A DNA stretch of 20,228 bases from the IMG/VR virus record IMGVR_UViG_3300031673_000609, positions 1 through 20,228 of that record; one strand, 5' to 3'. The position numbers and the translations under genes are program-made. Shown piece after piece: positions 5,953-13,467 of the stretch. The DNA comes from a virus. The number at the start of each line of letters is the position of its first letter. Position 1 is the first letter of the stretch. The notes beneath the pieces are model-generated. The model did no database searches, had not been told where the DNA came from, and was given only the letters and a program-made list of their open reading frames with translations.

Positions 5953-6123
5953 ATGGACGATGCTAAAAAAGGTAAATGGATACAGAAGGCATCTAAAAGC
6001 ATAAAGAAAAGAGGCACTGAGGGCAAGTGCACTGGAAGTAAATTTGGAGGTCCAAGTTGCCCAGCCGGAAGCAAAGCATACAATCTAGCCAAAACCTTTA
6101 GGAAGATGGCTAAGAATAAATAG
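5953..6123 (+). CDS. Small basic two-cysteine protein (56 aa)
   Basis: The ATG at 5953 follows TAGGAGAAAA. The product is MDDAKKGKWIQKASKSIKKR, then GTEGKCTGSKFGGPSCPAGS, then KAYNLAKTFRKMAKNK. The K-W-I-Q-K-A opening, a central G-T-x-G segment and the N-L-A-x-T-(F/L)-x-K-M ending resemble a type of very small basic protein often encoded near phage virion genes; no function is established as far as I know. The two cysteines, 10 residues apart, could bind metal or form a disulphide. It has the same kind of start (M-acidic-DAKK) as the gene at 6892. Confidence 0.7.
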   Translation: MDDAKKGKWIQKASKSIKKRGTEGKCTGSKFGGPSCPAGSKAYNLAKTFRKMAKNK

Positions 6124-6132
6124 GAGAATACA

Positions 6133-6882
6133 ATGGAAGATAAAAAAGTAGAAAAATTCGTTGAATACTTGCCGGGAGGAATGGCCGAAGGAATGACGGC
6201 AGAAGATGTAGCAAAAATACACGGCGTAGAAGTTTCCGTTATAAACAAACAAATAAAGATGGGCGTAAAAATAGAAAAAGAACACTCTGCAAATCCAGAG
6301 GTACAAGCTGAAATATGTAGAGATCACCTTACAGAGACTCCATTTTATTATGACTATCTAGAAGAAATGGAAAAAACTTTTAAAGAAAATCTTAAAGAAG
6401 ACCTTGAGCGCGGAGGAATGGAGACAGAAGAAGAAGAACATAAAAAGGGAAGAAAGGCCACAGAAGATGATGCCAAAGAGCTTATCAAGAAGAGCCCAAA
6501 CCCGGAAGACGAAGTTCTCCATGAGTTTGCAGAAGAAAAGGAAATAAACGTTCCATCTCTCGAAGCACAGATGTATAAACTGGCTACAAAGTATGTTCAG
6601 GAAGAAGAGAAGGAAGAAGAGGAAGACGACGAAGATTCTTTGATGGATGCTAAAAAGAAAGAAGAGAAGAAAAAGGAAGACCCAAAGAAGAAGGAAAAGA
6701 AAGAAGAAGAGGATCCTGAGGAAGAAGAGGAAGAAGAAGAGGAAGAGGACCCAGAAGAGCAGAAGAAAAAGAGCGAAGAAGAAAAGAAGAAAGCAGAAGA
6801 ACTCAAGAAGAAGGGAATGAAGAAAACAAAGAAAGATTCTGTTGAGATTAAAAACGAAACACTTCAAAGATTGTTCGGGTAA
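6133..6882 (+). CDS. DUF5661-like protein with long Lys/Glu-rich tail (249 aa)
   Basis: Residues about 24-80 (EDVAKIHGVEVSVINKQIK, then GVKIEKEHSANPEVQAEICR, then DHLTETPFYYDYLEEME) match my recollection of DUF5661, a small helical domain of unknown function common in phages. Residues about 120-155 (SPNPEDEVLHEFAEEKEINV, then an E-x-x-MYKL helix) look like a second small helical module. Residues 156-235 are almost entirely Glu and Lys with a few DPEE units, a likely long charged helix or disordered arm, encoded by a purine-rich tract. The last residues, NETLQRLFG, resemble IETLDRLFN near the end of the protease-scaffold at 18542. A scaffold-associated or head-packaged protein is a reasonable inference. 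Confidence 0.72.
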   Translation: MEDKKVEKFVEYLPGGMAEGMTAEDVAKIHGVEVSVINKQIKMGVKIEKEHSANPEVQAEICRDHLTETPFYYDYLEEMEKTFKENLKEDLERGGMETEEEEHKKGRKATEDDAKELIKKSPNPEDEVLHEFAEEKEINVPSLEAQMYKLATKYVQEEEKEEEEDDEDSLMDAKKKEEKKKEDPKKKEKKEEEDPEEEEEEEEEEDPEEQKKKSEEEKKKAEELKKKGMKKTKKDSVEIKNETLQRLFG

Positions 6883-6891
6883 GGAGACACC

Positions 6892-7146
6892 ATGGAAGAC
6901 GCAAAAAAGAAAAGCGATCCAAAGAAAAAGCCTGGCGGATCTAATGCTGGCAAGTACAAGGGCGTTAAGTCTTTTTGTGGACCTTCTGGTGGAGCTCCGA
7001 AAGGAAGCTACCCTGTAAATACATGCGGTAGAGTTGCTGCTGCAAAATCATATGCAAGACACGCCCCAAACCCCGGTGGAATAAGGAAATGCGCGGAAGC
7101 CGCCGGGAAGAGAATGGGATGTGGAAGTTCAAAGAAGGGGAAATAA
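6892..7146 (+). CDS. Small basic cysteine-containing phage protein (84 aa)
   Basis: The ATG at 6892 follows AAGGAGAC. The core reads SNAGKYKGVKSFCGPSGGAP, then KGSYPVNTCGRVAAAKSYAR, then HAPNPGGIRKCAEAAGKRMG plus CGSSKKGK. The G-P-x-G-G-A-P-K-G-x-Y-P-(V/I)-N-T ... A-P-N-P-x-G-I pattern resembles a small domain seen near head genes of many environmental phages, sometimes at the end of larger proteins; function unknown. Four cysteines are present, and they may bind metal. The N-terminal MEDAKKKSDPKKKPG resembles an internal stretch of the preceding protein (MDAKKKEEKKKEDPKKK), hinting at local duplication. Confidence 0.75.
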   Translation: MEDAKKKSDPKKKPGGSNAGKYKGVKSFCGPSGGAPKGSYPVNTCGRVAAAKSYARHAPNPGGIRKCAEAAGKRMGCGSSKKGK

Positions 7147-7147
7147 T

Positions 7148-7303
7148 ATGCCTTATCCTGGAGTTCCAAAAAGCAAGACAGCAAAAATGGAAAGATGTGT
7201 AGAGCACGTCAAGTCCAAGAACCCAGGGTGGAGTAAGTCGAGAGCTATTGCAACATGTAATATATCTGTTACCGGAAAACAAAAGAAGGGGAAGAGCAAA
7301 TGA
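7148..7303 (+). CDS. Small two-cysteine basic protein (51 aa)
   Basis: The start at 7148 follows an AGGGGAAA ribosome site; an in-frame ATG at 7121 lies inside the previous gene and lacks one. The product is MPYPGVPKSKTAKMERCVEH, then VKSKNPGWSKSRAIATCNIS, then a Lys-rich tail. The K-M-E-R-C-V ... S-K-S-R-A-I-A-x-C pattern belongs to a small protein type seen repeatedly in phage genomes, of unknown role. The two cysteines are 20 residues apart, each in a predicted helix. The gene end overlaps the next start (ATGA). Confidence 0.75.
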   Translation: MPYPGVPKSKTAKMERCVEHVKSKNPGWSKSRAIATCNISVTGKQKKGKSK

Positions 7304-7467
7304 CAACTACCCCAATTCAAAAATGTGCAATGAACCTTCAACAAAAGTATGCGCTTGAAGGAAAAAAAATTACAACGGCTCAGGCAGTACAAAAATGCAA
7401 TGAAAAGTTCTCCACAGGTCTTAAACAAGGAAAAGGAAAAGGGTTGGGGAACAAGAGCCGGACATAA
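7300..7467 (+). CDS. Small two-cysteine protein related to the preceding one (55 aa)
   Basis: The ATG at 7300 overlaps the previous stop (ATGA), a sign of translational coupling. The product begins MTTTPIQKCAMNLQQKYALE and continues GKKITTAQAVQKCNEKF before a Gly/Lys tail. The layout of a cysteine in a first helix, a loop, and a second cysteine in a helix starting near (S/T)-x-x-x-A-(I/V) parallels the preceding protein (C-x19-C there, C-x23-C here), so the two look like diverged copies. It has no known function. It is the last small gene before terL. Confidence 0.62.
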   Translation: MTTTPIQKCAMNLQQKYALEGKKITTAQAVQKCNEKFSTGLKQGKGKGLGNKSRT

Positions 7468-7530
7468 AATAACATGCGTTATATAGATTAAGGTCGCCTA
7501 GTGCATGTTCTCCCAACTCAATAAATTATT

Positions 7531-9363
7531 ATGGAAATACATCCTTTTTGCAAAGAGTGCTTAGAAAAACATCCTCACTGGAAACTTGTCAAAGACAAGG
7601 TTTTCCTTTTGAACGACGCCGGAAGGCCGTCAATACCGGTTTGTAGTCTTATACACAGCAATCTTGACTCAACTCTGGGGGTTAAGGACCAGTTTGGCGA
7701 AGATGATCTGAGGATGATAGAACTTCTTTCTAACTCGACACTGTGGGCCCAGGCAGAATTTAGCTGGGAAGCAAGGTGGTACCAAGACCTAATGCTCAAG
7801 TGTAGCGCGTTTAGAAAGGTTAATAGGATAGGAAGACGTGCCGGAAAGACAGAAACACTATGCGTTAAGATGATGCACTACGCGTACACCAATGAATACA
7901 CAACGTCACTGGTTATAGCGCCATACAAGAATCAGGTAGGACTTATATTTGACAGACTTGAATATTTTCTTTCTACAAGCCCGGGAATAAAGGCCTCCAT
8001 AAAAAGAAACACAAAGAACCCATACAGAGTCGAGTTGCACAATGGCTCAAAGATAATGGGGTTTACATCTGGAACCAGGACAGGATCTAAGTCGACCGGT
8101 ATTCGTGGTCAGGACGCGCATGCCATATTTCTTGACGAAGCGGATTTCCTGGGGTCAAGCGATTTTGAAGTTATACTTGCTATCCTGGCCTCAAGGCCAG
8201 ACTGTTATTTGTGGGCATCATCCACTCCTATAGGAAAGAGAGAGATGTATTGGAGATGGTGTACTGATAAGACGCTTGGATTTAAAGAGTTTCACTATCC
8301 GTCGAGCGTAAGCCCATCATGGACAAAAGAAACAGAGCAACTCGAAAAGTCCATGTATTCAGATCAAGGGTATCAACATGAATTTGAAGCTGAGTTTGGG
8401 GAAGAGGCAGAGGGAGTTTTCCTTAATAAATACATAGACATAGCATTGTCTAAGTTTTCTCTTGGTAAAATAAGGAAGAACAGTGGATCTTTATATACTA
8501 TGGGTGTGGATTGGAATACTTCAGAGAAGGGAACACACATAATAGTTACAGAGTGGAACCAGGAACTTAACGGCGGTAACGGGGCATACAGGCCAGTAGA
8601 AAAGATAATAATAGGTCAAACAGAGTTTACACAGACGATAGCTTGTGAAGAGATTATAAGGTTAAATACTAAGTGGAATCCATCTGCAATATATGTTGAC
8701 CAGGGGTTTGGATACGCTCAGATAGAGATGTTGCACAAGTATGGTCTAAAGAATATGGAGTCAGGTCTTGTTCAGAGGGTAAAGGGAATAAACTTTGGGG
8801 ACAAAGTTGAAATAAGAGATCCTGCAACAAGACAAAAAGTAAAGAAGCACATAAAGCCTTTCATGGTAAACCTTTGCGTAAAGAGGTTAGAAGATGGATT
8901 TATAATGCTTCCCGAGGAAGAAGATGTAAAGCATGGTCTTGTTGGGCAGATGAGAGATTATACTGTTGTAAGAAGATCAGCAATGGGGCAGCCAATATTT
9001 TCAGATGATGACGACCACTCTCTTGTGGCGTTCATGCTCTCCATCTATGCAGCAACAATGGAACACAGCGACATGGTTAGACTCAACGTCGTTCCACATA
9101 TTGCCATAGGTGGTAAGTTCGGGGAAAAAAAGGACAACAGTATTGTCCTAAACAAGACCAGAGCAGAAAATGCACAGAGAGAGGGAGTTAGTATCGTTCC
9201 GAGATGGAGCGAGACAGCACAGATTTTTAAAGACACAAGTCTCAATAAGACATTAGAGTATCAGAAAAAAAGAAGCATGTTTGGCAACAAGAGATCAAAA
9301 ACATTAAAAGAACTGAGACGGTTTAGGCAAGGAACAAACAGACAAAGCAGAACTAAAATTTAG
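7531..9363 (+). CDS. terL: Terminase large subunit
   Basis: This is the ATP-driven DNA-packaging motor with a nuclease that cuts concatemeric phage DNA; it docks on the portal. In order it has a Q-motif-like WYQ (83-85), Walker A GRRAGKT (101-107), Walker B with acidic pair in HAIFLDEAD (197-205), and a coupling motif SSTP (230-233). The RNase H-like nuclease acids are in MGVDWN (Asp327), AIYVDQGFG (Asp390) and the DDDDHS run (492-495). The length, 610 aa, is on the long side. The extra N-terminus (1-75) carries three cysteines and two nearby His (FCKECLEKHPHW ... PVCS), possibly a metal site. The ATG at 7531 has no ribosome site, but an in-frame TAA at 7522 excludes an earlier start. Confidence 0.96.
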   Translation: MEIHPFCKECLEKHPHWKLVKDKVFLLNDAGRPSIPVCSLIHSNLDSTLGVKDQFGEDDLRMIELLSNSTLWAQAEFSWEARWYQDLMLKCSAFRKVNRIGRRAGKTETLCVKMMHYAYTNEYTTSLVIAPYKNQVGLIFDRLEYFLSTSPGIKASIKRNTKNPYRVELHNGSKIMGFTSGTRTGSKSTGIRGQDAHAIFLDEADFLGSSDFEVILAILASRPDCYLWASSTPIGKREMYWRWCTDKTLGFKEFHYPSSVSPSWTKETEQLEKSMYSDQGYQHEFEAEFGEEAEGVFLNKYIDIALSKFSLGKIRKNSGSLYTMGVDWNTSEKGTHIIVTEWNQELNGGNGAYRPVEKIIIGQTEFTQTIACEEIIRLNTKWNPSAIYVDQGFGYAQIEMLHKYGLKNMESGLVQRVKGINFGDKVEIRDPATRQKVKKHIKPFMVNLCVKRLEDGFIMLPEEEDVKHGLVGQMRDYTVVRRSAMGQPIFSDDDDHSLVAFMLSIYAATMEHSDMVRLNVVPHIAIGGKFGEKKDNSIVLNKTRAENAQREGVSIVPRWSETAQIFKDTSLNKTLEYQKKRSMFGNKRSKTLKELRRFRQGTNRQSRTKI

Positions 9364-9381
9364 TTTGCTGCCACCCCCTAA

Positions 9382-9457
9382 CCCAACCCATTCGCGGTTG
9401 GGCCCCGGAAACCTTTAAAGGGATTCGCTGGTGGTTGATCCCCGTCGACCATCAGCG
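9382..9457 (+). ncRNA. Structured RNA element between terL and the next gene
   Basis: Two strong stem-loops lie in the 113-nt gap. The first is CCCAACC (9382-9388) with GGTTGGG (9396-9402), loop of 7. The second is a 13-bp stem, 9426-9438 with 9445-9457, containing two G-U pairs and a 6-nt loop. The self-complementary CCTTTAAAGG (9412-9421) lies between them. Neither hairpin is followed by a T-tract, so this is not an ordinary intrinsic terminator. The second stem ends about 10 nt before the ribosome site of the gene at 9477. A messenger-processing or stability element, a translational control element, or a packaging (cos/pac) signal are all possible. No known RNA family was recognised. Confidence 0.5.
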
Positions 9458-9476
9458 TATCAGGGTAAGGAGAAAA

Positions 9477-11159
9477 ATGGCATTAAACAGTGAAGACAGA
9501 GGAAAAATAAACTATAAACCCGATGTTGAGTGGCATCTTAGCAGGATGTATGCCATAGCTTCCGGAACGCCGGACCAGGCCAAAAAGTATAGGCCCTCGG
9601 ACGAAAAGATAGATGCAATGGCTCTTCTTAATAAGTTTAGAGACCTAAAAAAGAAGGCCACCAAACTTGATGAAGCGATAGACACACTCAGCGCATCTGA
9701 GAAAATACCCATAGACACGGAAAGGCAGCCAAGGGTTAGTTTTGCTGTTAACATATTGGACTCGTCAAGCAAGGGTGAATACATATCGTACAATCTTTAC
9801 AAGACTTTGTCTCTCCAGATGGAGAATGGATCAAAGGCCATGTCGCTAGAATGGTGCATAGAGAATGCAACATCTGACATATATGCTAATTCAGACCTAA
9901 TACATTATAGGTATGGTATCGGGGCGCAGTCGGAGGCCGACATATCTACGGATTTAGAACTTACGACTCAAGGCGACATATTAAAAGATATAGAATCTTG
10001 GTCTGCCAAAGAAGTGTACATAAAACAAGTTATTGATTTTGCTAATGCATTTTTAGCGTCGACAATGGAGCCAGAATATATACCATGGAACCTTAAGTCA
10101 GACGTTAGGCGCAAACTGGTAGAGTATGATGATATAGATAAATTTCTGTCTCAGTACACGGACCTAACAAGGGGTCTTTCAGATTCAGTGGATCTCATGC
10201 CAAATACTCCTCTTCAACTGGCCAGAGATTTCTTTGATGCTTTTTCCGAAAAGGCTGACAACGATAATAATTTCTTCAACAAAATTAATGATGTTCTTGG
10301 TTTTAACTATACGGCCGATCTGGTTTGTTGTTTTTCAGGATGGGCTTCCGGAATAGATCTAAAGACACTTAAGGCTCTTAAAATGGTACTTTCTTTGGTT
10401 TCAAACGGAATGAGCCTTGATTTTGGAAAACTTCTGAATGGTCTCTTAGACATAATAACCGGAATATTTAAAAATGCAGTAGGGTCAGCGTTACTGGGGT
10501 TAATTGATTTAGTTTTTCAAATGATAACAAATCCCATACGAAACTGGCTAAATACCGATGACGAAAAATGGAAAAGGATCTTTCAGTGCACACCAATAGA
10601 TGAATTGGTAAACATATATCTGCTCGGTGGAATAGAATATTTAGAACAGAAGTTGATAGATAGTATTAGTGATTTTTTAACTATGTTAGAAATAGATGTC
10701 CACTTCGAAGAATGTAAACTTACCTTCCTAGACAAGTCAAAAAAGTTGTCTATGTTAATTAAAATTCTAGACATGATTATAGATACAATTGGAAGGTTAG
10801 CTTATTGCGGGCTTGACAACTCGGCTCTGTCGGGAGAAATTTCAAGAAGTATTCAAAACTTAGAAATAGGACCAAACTGGAACTACATATACCCAGTAGA
10901 AGATGAGCCAAATGAATACAACAGCTTCACAAGGAACATAACAACAGTAGAAGAGATAACAAATCCAGAAACAGGAGCCCAAGAAGTGGTTGAAAGGACT
11001 GAGGTTGAGATTGTAAACAGCATAACCACAGAGAAAATATCGCTCAACAAAAACCAGATAGACACGTGCCTAAAGAAGGTTCCAGACAACGATGTATTTT
11101 CTGTCCAACAATGGATGGAAGACCTAAGGTCTAATTCCACGGAGGAAATTAATGTTTAA
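9477..11159 (+). CDS. Unknown protein between terL and portal (560 aa)
   Basis: The ATG at 9477 has TAAGGAG (9466-9472) just upstream; an in-frame TTG at 9435 lies inside the hairpin and is rejected. The product begins MALNSEDRGKINYKPDVEWH. Its N-terminal half is helical and charged. Residues about 315-352 are hydrophobic (LLNGLLDIITGIFKNAVGSA, then LLGLIDLVFQMI), possibly membrane-interacting or a buried helical bundle. The C-terminal part (about 490-540) is Thr/Glu-rich and beta-like (NITTVEEITNPETGAQEVVE). I do not recognise the family. Its place between terminase and portal, with an 8-bp overlap into the portal gene, suggests a head, neck or DNA-entry component. Clear of motifs for enzymes. 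Confidence 0.7.
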   Translation: MALNSEDRGKINYKPDVEWHLSRMYAIASGTPDQAKKYRPSDEKIDAMALLNKFRDLKKKATKLDEAIDTLSASEKIPIDTERQPRVSFAVNILDSSSKGEYISYNLYKTLSLQMENGSKAMSLEWCIENATSDIYANSDLIHYRYGIGAQSEADISTDLELTTQGDILKDIESWSAKEVYIKQVIDFANAFLASTMEPEYIPWNLKSDVRRKLVEYDDIDKFLSQYTDLTRGLSDSVDLMPNTPLQLARDFFDAFSEKADNDNNFFNKINDVLGFNYTADLVCCFSGWASGIDLKTLKALKMVLSLVSNGMSLDFGKLLNGLLDIITGIFKNAVGSALLGLIDLVFQMITNPIRNWLNTDDEKWKRIFQCTPIDELVNIYLLGGIEYLEQKLIDSISDFLTMLEIDVHFEECKLTFLDKSKKLSMLIKILDMIIDTIGRLAYCGLDNSALSGEISRSIQNLEIGPNWNYIYPVEDEPNEYNSFTRNITTVEEITNPETGAQEVVERTEVEIVNSITTEKISLNKNQIDTCLKKVPDNDVFSVQQWMEDLRSNSTEEINV

Positions 11160-13467
11160 CCTATTACGCCCAAAGAACACCATTCAGGATAAGCCCAAAA
11201 AAAGCGAAATCCTAAAACCGGGAAGAATCAAAAAGATTGGATATCCTGGAAACGTATATAACGTTAGCCCGGCATATGGGAATCTTGCTATAGGAAAACG
11301 GGGCGTATTCCAAAGGTCAGAATATGACCTTGGAGAGGTGGCAAGGGTAATGGACATTGAGGCCTACGTCAGGCAAGCGTTCAACAAACACTCAGAACTA
11401 TGTTTGAAAGAGGGCTATCAGATAAAGTCAAGAAACACAGAAGCAACTGCATATGTAAACAGGAGACTAAGGGAGATAGGAGAGGCTACAGGTAGAACCT
11501 TCGATTCGCTATTGAGGGGCATAGTTTCAAACATGATATCTTTTTCAAATTGCTTCGTAGTAAAAGTAAGAGACAAAAACGCCTCAAGCGGACAGCCAAG
11601 ACTGACTGCCGGAGGAGAAAAAATAGACCCAGTGGCGGGATACTTCATATTAGACCCCACAACAATGGAGATTAAGAGAAACGTACATGGAAAAGTTTAT
11701 GGATATTTACAGAGGATGGTTGGTGTTGGCCTGTACCCTAAGTTCCCACCAGAGAACATGGTACATATGGTATATAATAGGAAAGAAGGTTTTGCTTTTG
11801 GCACTCCTTACATAATACCAGTTTTGGACGACATAAGATCTCTCAGGAGAATGGAAGAGAACATAGAGATGCTTACGTTGTCGCACCTTTATCCACTGTT
11901 TCAGTATATAGTAGGAACGGAAGATCATCCTGCAGAAATTTATGAGGATGGGACCACAGAAGTTGACATAATAAAGCAAGAAATTGAGAACATGCCAACG
12001 GAGGGTAGCATAGTCACCCCAGAGAGGCATGAGATAAAGGTTTTAGGGGCAGAAGGAAAGGCACTACAGGCAGACCCATATTTAAAACATTTTGAGATGA
12101 GAGTTTTGGCCGGCTTAGGTATATCAGAAATAGCTCTTGGAAGAGGGGGGACGGCCAACAGGAACACAGCCGCGGTTATAGACAGGGGCATGCAGGACAG
12201 GTGTAAAGATTTTCAGGACGTAATAGAGGGATACGTTACAGAGTATATCTTTAAAGAACTTCTTTTGGAGGGTGGGTTTGAGATAGACGAAGCTGGCGAT
12301 AACATTGTAAAGCTCGAGTTCAACGAGATAGACATAGACAACCAGATAAAACTAGAAAACCACTCAGTGTTCAAGTATGAGCACGACACCATAACTGAAG
12401 CCGAAGTCAGAGAGTTACTTGGGAAAGACCCAATCACAGAAGAGCAGAGGAAAGACATGTTCTTTGAGAAGGTAACCAAGCCAAGGGCTATAATAATGGC
12501 AGTTGACGAGCCATACACAGCAGAAGCCAAGGCTAACGGAGCGGTTGCTAAGATTTCAAAGGAATCACAGAAAACAAAAGCAACCAACAATAGGGAACAG
12601 CCAACAAATCAGCACGGTACCAAAACAGCAAAAACTAGCGCAAAGCAAGACGGTGGAGAAAACACCGGGAAAGCTAAATTGCTTTTGGACTCCATGGAAG
12701 ACATAAAAAAGTTGACTCACAACAAGGTAGAGGATCCGGACGCCCTAAATCCTCTAGGGGAAGAAGTTGTCAGCGACGTGTATGACCCAAAATATGTAGA
12801 GAAGATGATAGGCGACATTAAGTATTATTGGGACATAACAAAAGAAGACGTATTTGACTATGTCAAACAGACATATATAGAAGAGAATAGAAGTTTTAGG
12901 GAGTTTACACCGGAAAAATTAAAGATGATACTGTTCCTCACTAAGGATTCAATCGTTAGGAGGTCTGGATCATATGTTTTCCAGGCATTCAAGGACGGTA
13001 TAAATAAAGCGGCCAGAGATTCTGGAAGAGAAAACATAAGCCTTAGTGTTGATCCCACCGTAAAGCACAAGTATTTAGAGGAAAGGATAGAACTCTACAC
13101 TACGGGCTTGCTAAGTGATCTTGGGGCACAATTAGTTAGAGAGTTAAACCCCGAATTCTCAGACAAGAAGGAATATAGGGAAACTAGACAGAATGTCATC
13201 CCTACGATTGCGGGAGTCTTTGATGCACTAAAGTACAGGATCAAATTTACCGCGCACACTGAAATCATGAAAGCCTATAATTTCGGTTATGCTCTGGCGA
13301 TGAGAGAATTGGGGTATAAAGATCTTTACGTGAACTTAGCCGCTAACCATTGCAGCAGATGCAAAGAGGCCTCAAGCAAACCCTTATCGTTAGAGTACTT
13401 TTCATTTGAGGATGTAGCACCAGTGCATCCAATGTGTAATTGTACCTATATGATAAGGAAGGGGTAA
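11152..13467 (+). CDS. Portal protein fused to a Mu-F-like head morphogenesis domain (771 aa)
   Basis: Residues about 1-450 look like a phage portal, the dodecameric ring through which DNA enters and leaves the head: FDSLLRGIVSNMISFSNCFV, FPPENMVHMVYNRKEGFAFG, TPYIIPVLDDIRSLRRMEEN, then a helix leading to LGISEIALGRGG. A low-complexity linker (about 465-510, Lys/Thr/Gln/Asn-rich) follows. The C-terminus has the Mu gpF-like signature: HTEIMKAYNFGYALA (from 702), two cysteines at 734 and 737 (HCSRC), then HPMCNC (759-764). Portal and F-like protein are separate genes in most phages, so this is a fusion. Start: ATG with GGAGG upstream, overlapping the previous stop by 8 bp. Confidence 0.92.
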   Translation: MFNLLRPKNTIQDKPKKSEILKPGRIKKIGYPGNVYNVSPAYGNLAIGKRGVFQRSEYDLGEVARVMDIEAYVRQAFNKHSELCLKEGYQIKSRNTEATAYVNRRLREIGEATGRTFDSLLRGIVSNMISFSNCFVVKVRDKNASSGQPRLTAGGEKIDPVAGYFILDPTTMEIKRNVHGKVYGYLQRMVGVGLYPKFPPENMVHMVYNRKEGFAFGTPYIIPVLDDIRSLRRMEENIEMLTLSHLYPLFQYIVGTEDHPAEIYEDGTTEVDIIKQEIENMPTEGSIVTPERHEIKVLGAEGKALQADPYLKHFEMRVLAGLGISEIALGRGGTANRNTAAVIDRGMQDRCKDFQDVIEGYVTEYIFKELLLEGGFEIDEAGDNIVKLEFNEIDIDNQIKLENHSVFKYEHDTITEAEVRELLGKDPITEEQRKDMFFEKVTKPRAIIMAVDEPYTAEAKANGAVAKISKESQKTKATNNREQPTNQHGTKTAKTSAKQDGGENTGKAKLLLDSMEDIKKLTHNKVEDPDALNPLGEEVVSDVYDPKYVEKMIGDIKYYWDITKEDVFDYVKQTYIEENRSFREFTPEKLKMILFLTKDSIVRRSGSYVFQAFKDGINKAARDSGRENISLSVDPTVKHKYLEERIELYTTGLLSDLGAQLVRELNPEFSDKKEYRETRQNVIPTIAGVFDALKYRIKFTAHTEIMKAYNFGYALAMRELGYKDLYVNLAANHCSRCKEASSKPLSLEYFSFEDVAPVHPMCNCTYMIRKG

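Noticed and set aside
6358-6867. Long minus-strand ORFs (169 and 69 codons) opposite the Lys/Glu-rich gene
   Set aside because: They are Phe/Leu- or Ser-only shadows of the purine-rich tract, with no ribosome site; the + strand frame has a good start and domain matches.
7504-7563. 19-codon ORF (MFSQLNKLLWKYILFAKSA) overlapping the terL start
   Set aside because: Only a weak AAGG lies upstream, the ORF is very short and it is out of frame with terL. It could be a coupling leader, but support is too thin.
9364-9476. Intrinsic terminator, hammerhead, twister or group I intron after terL
   Set aside because: There is no T-tract after either hairpin, no conserved ribozyme core was found on either strand, and 113 nt is too short for an intron; terL is complete at 9363.
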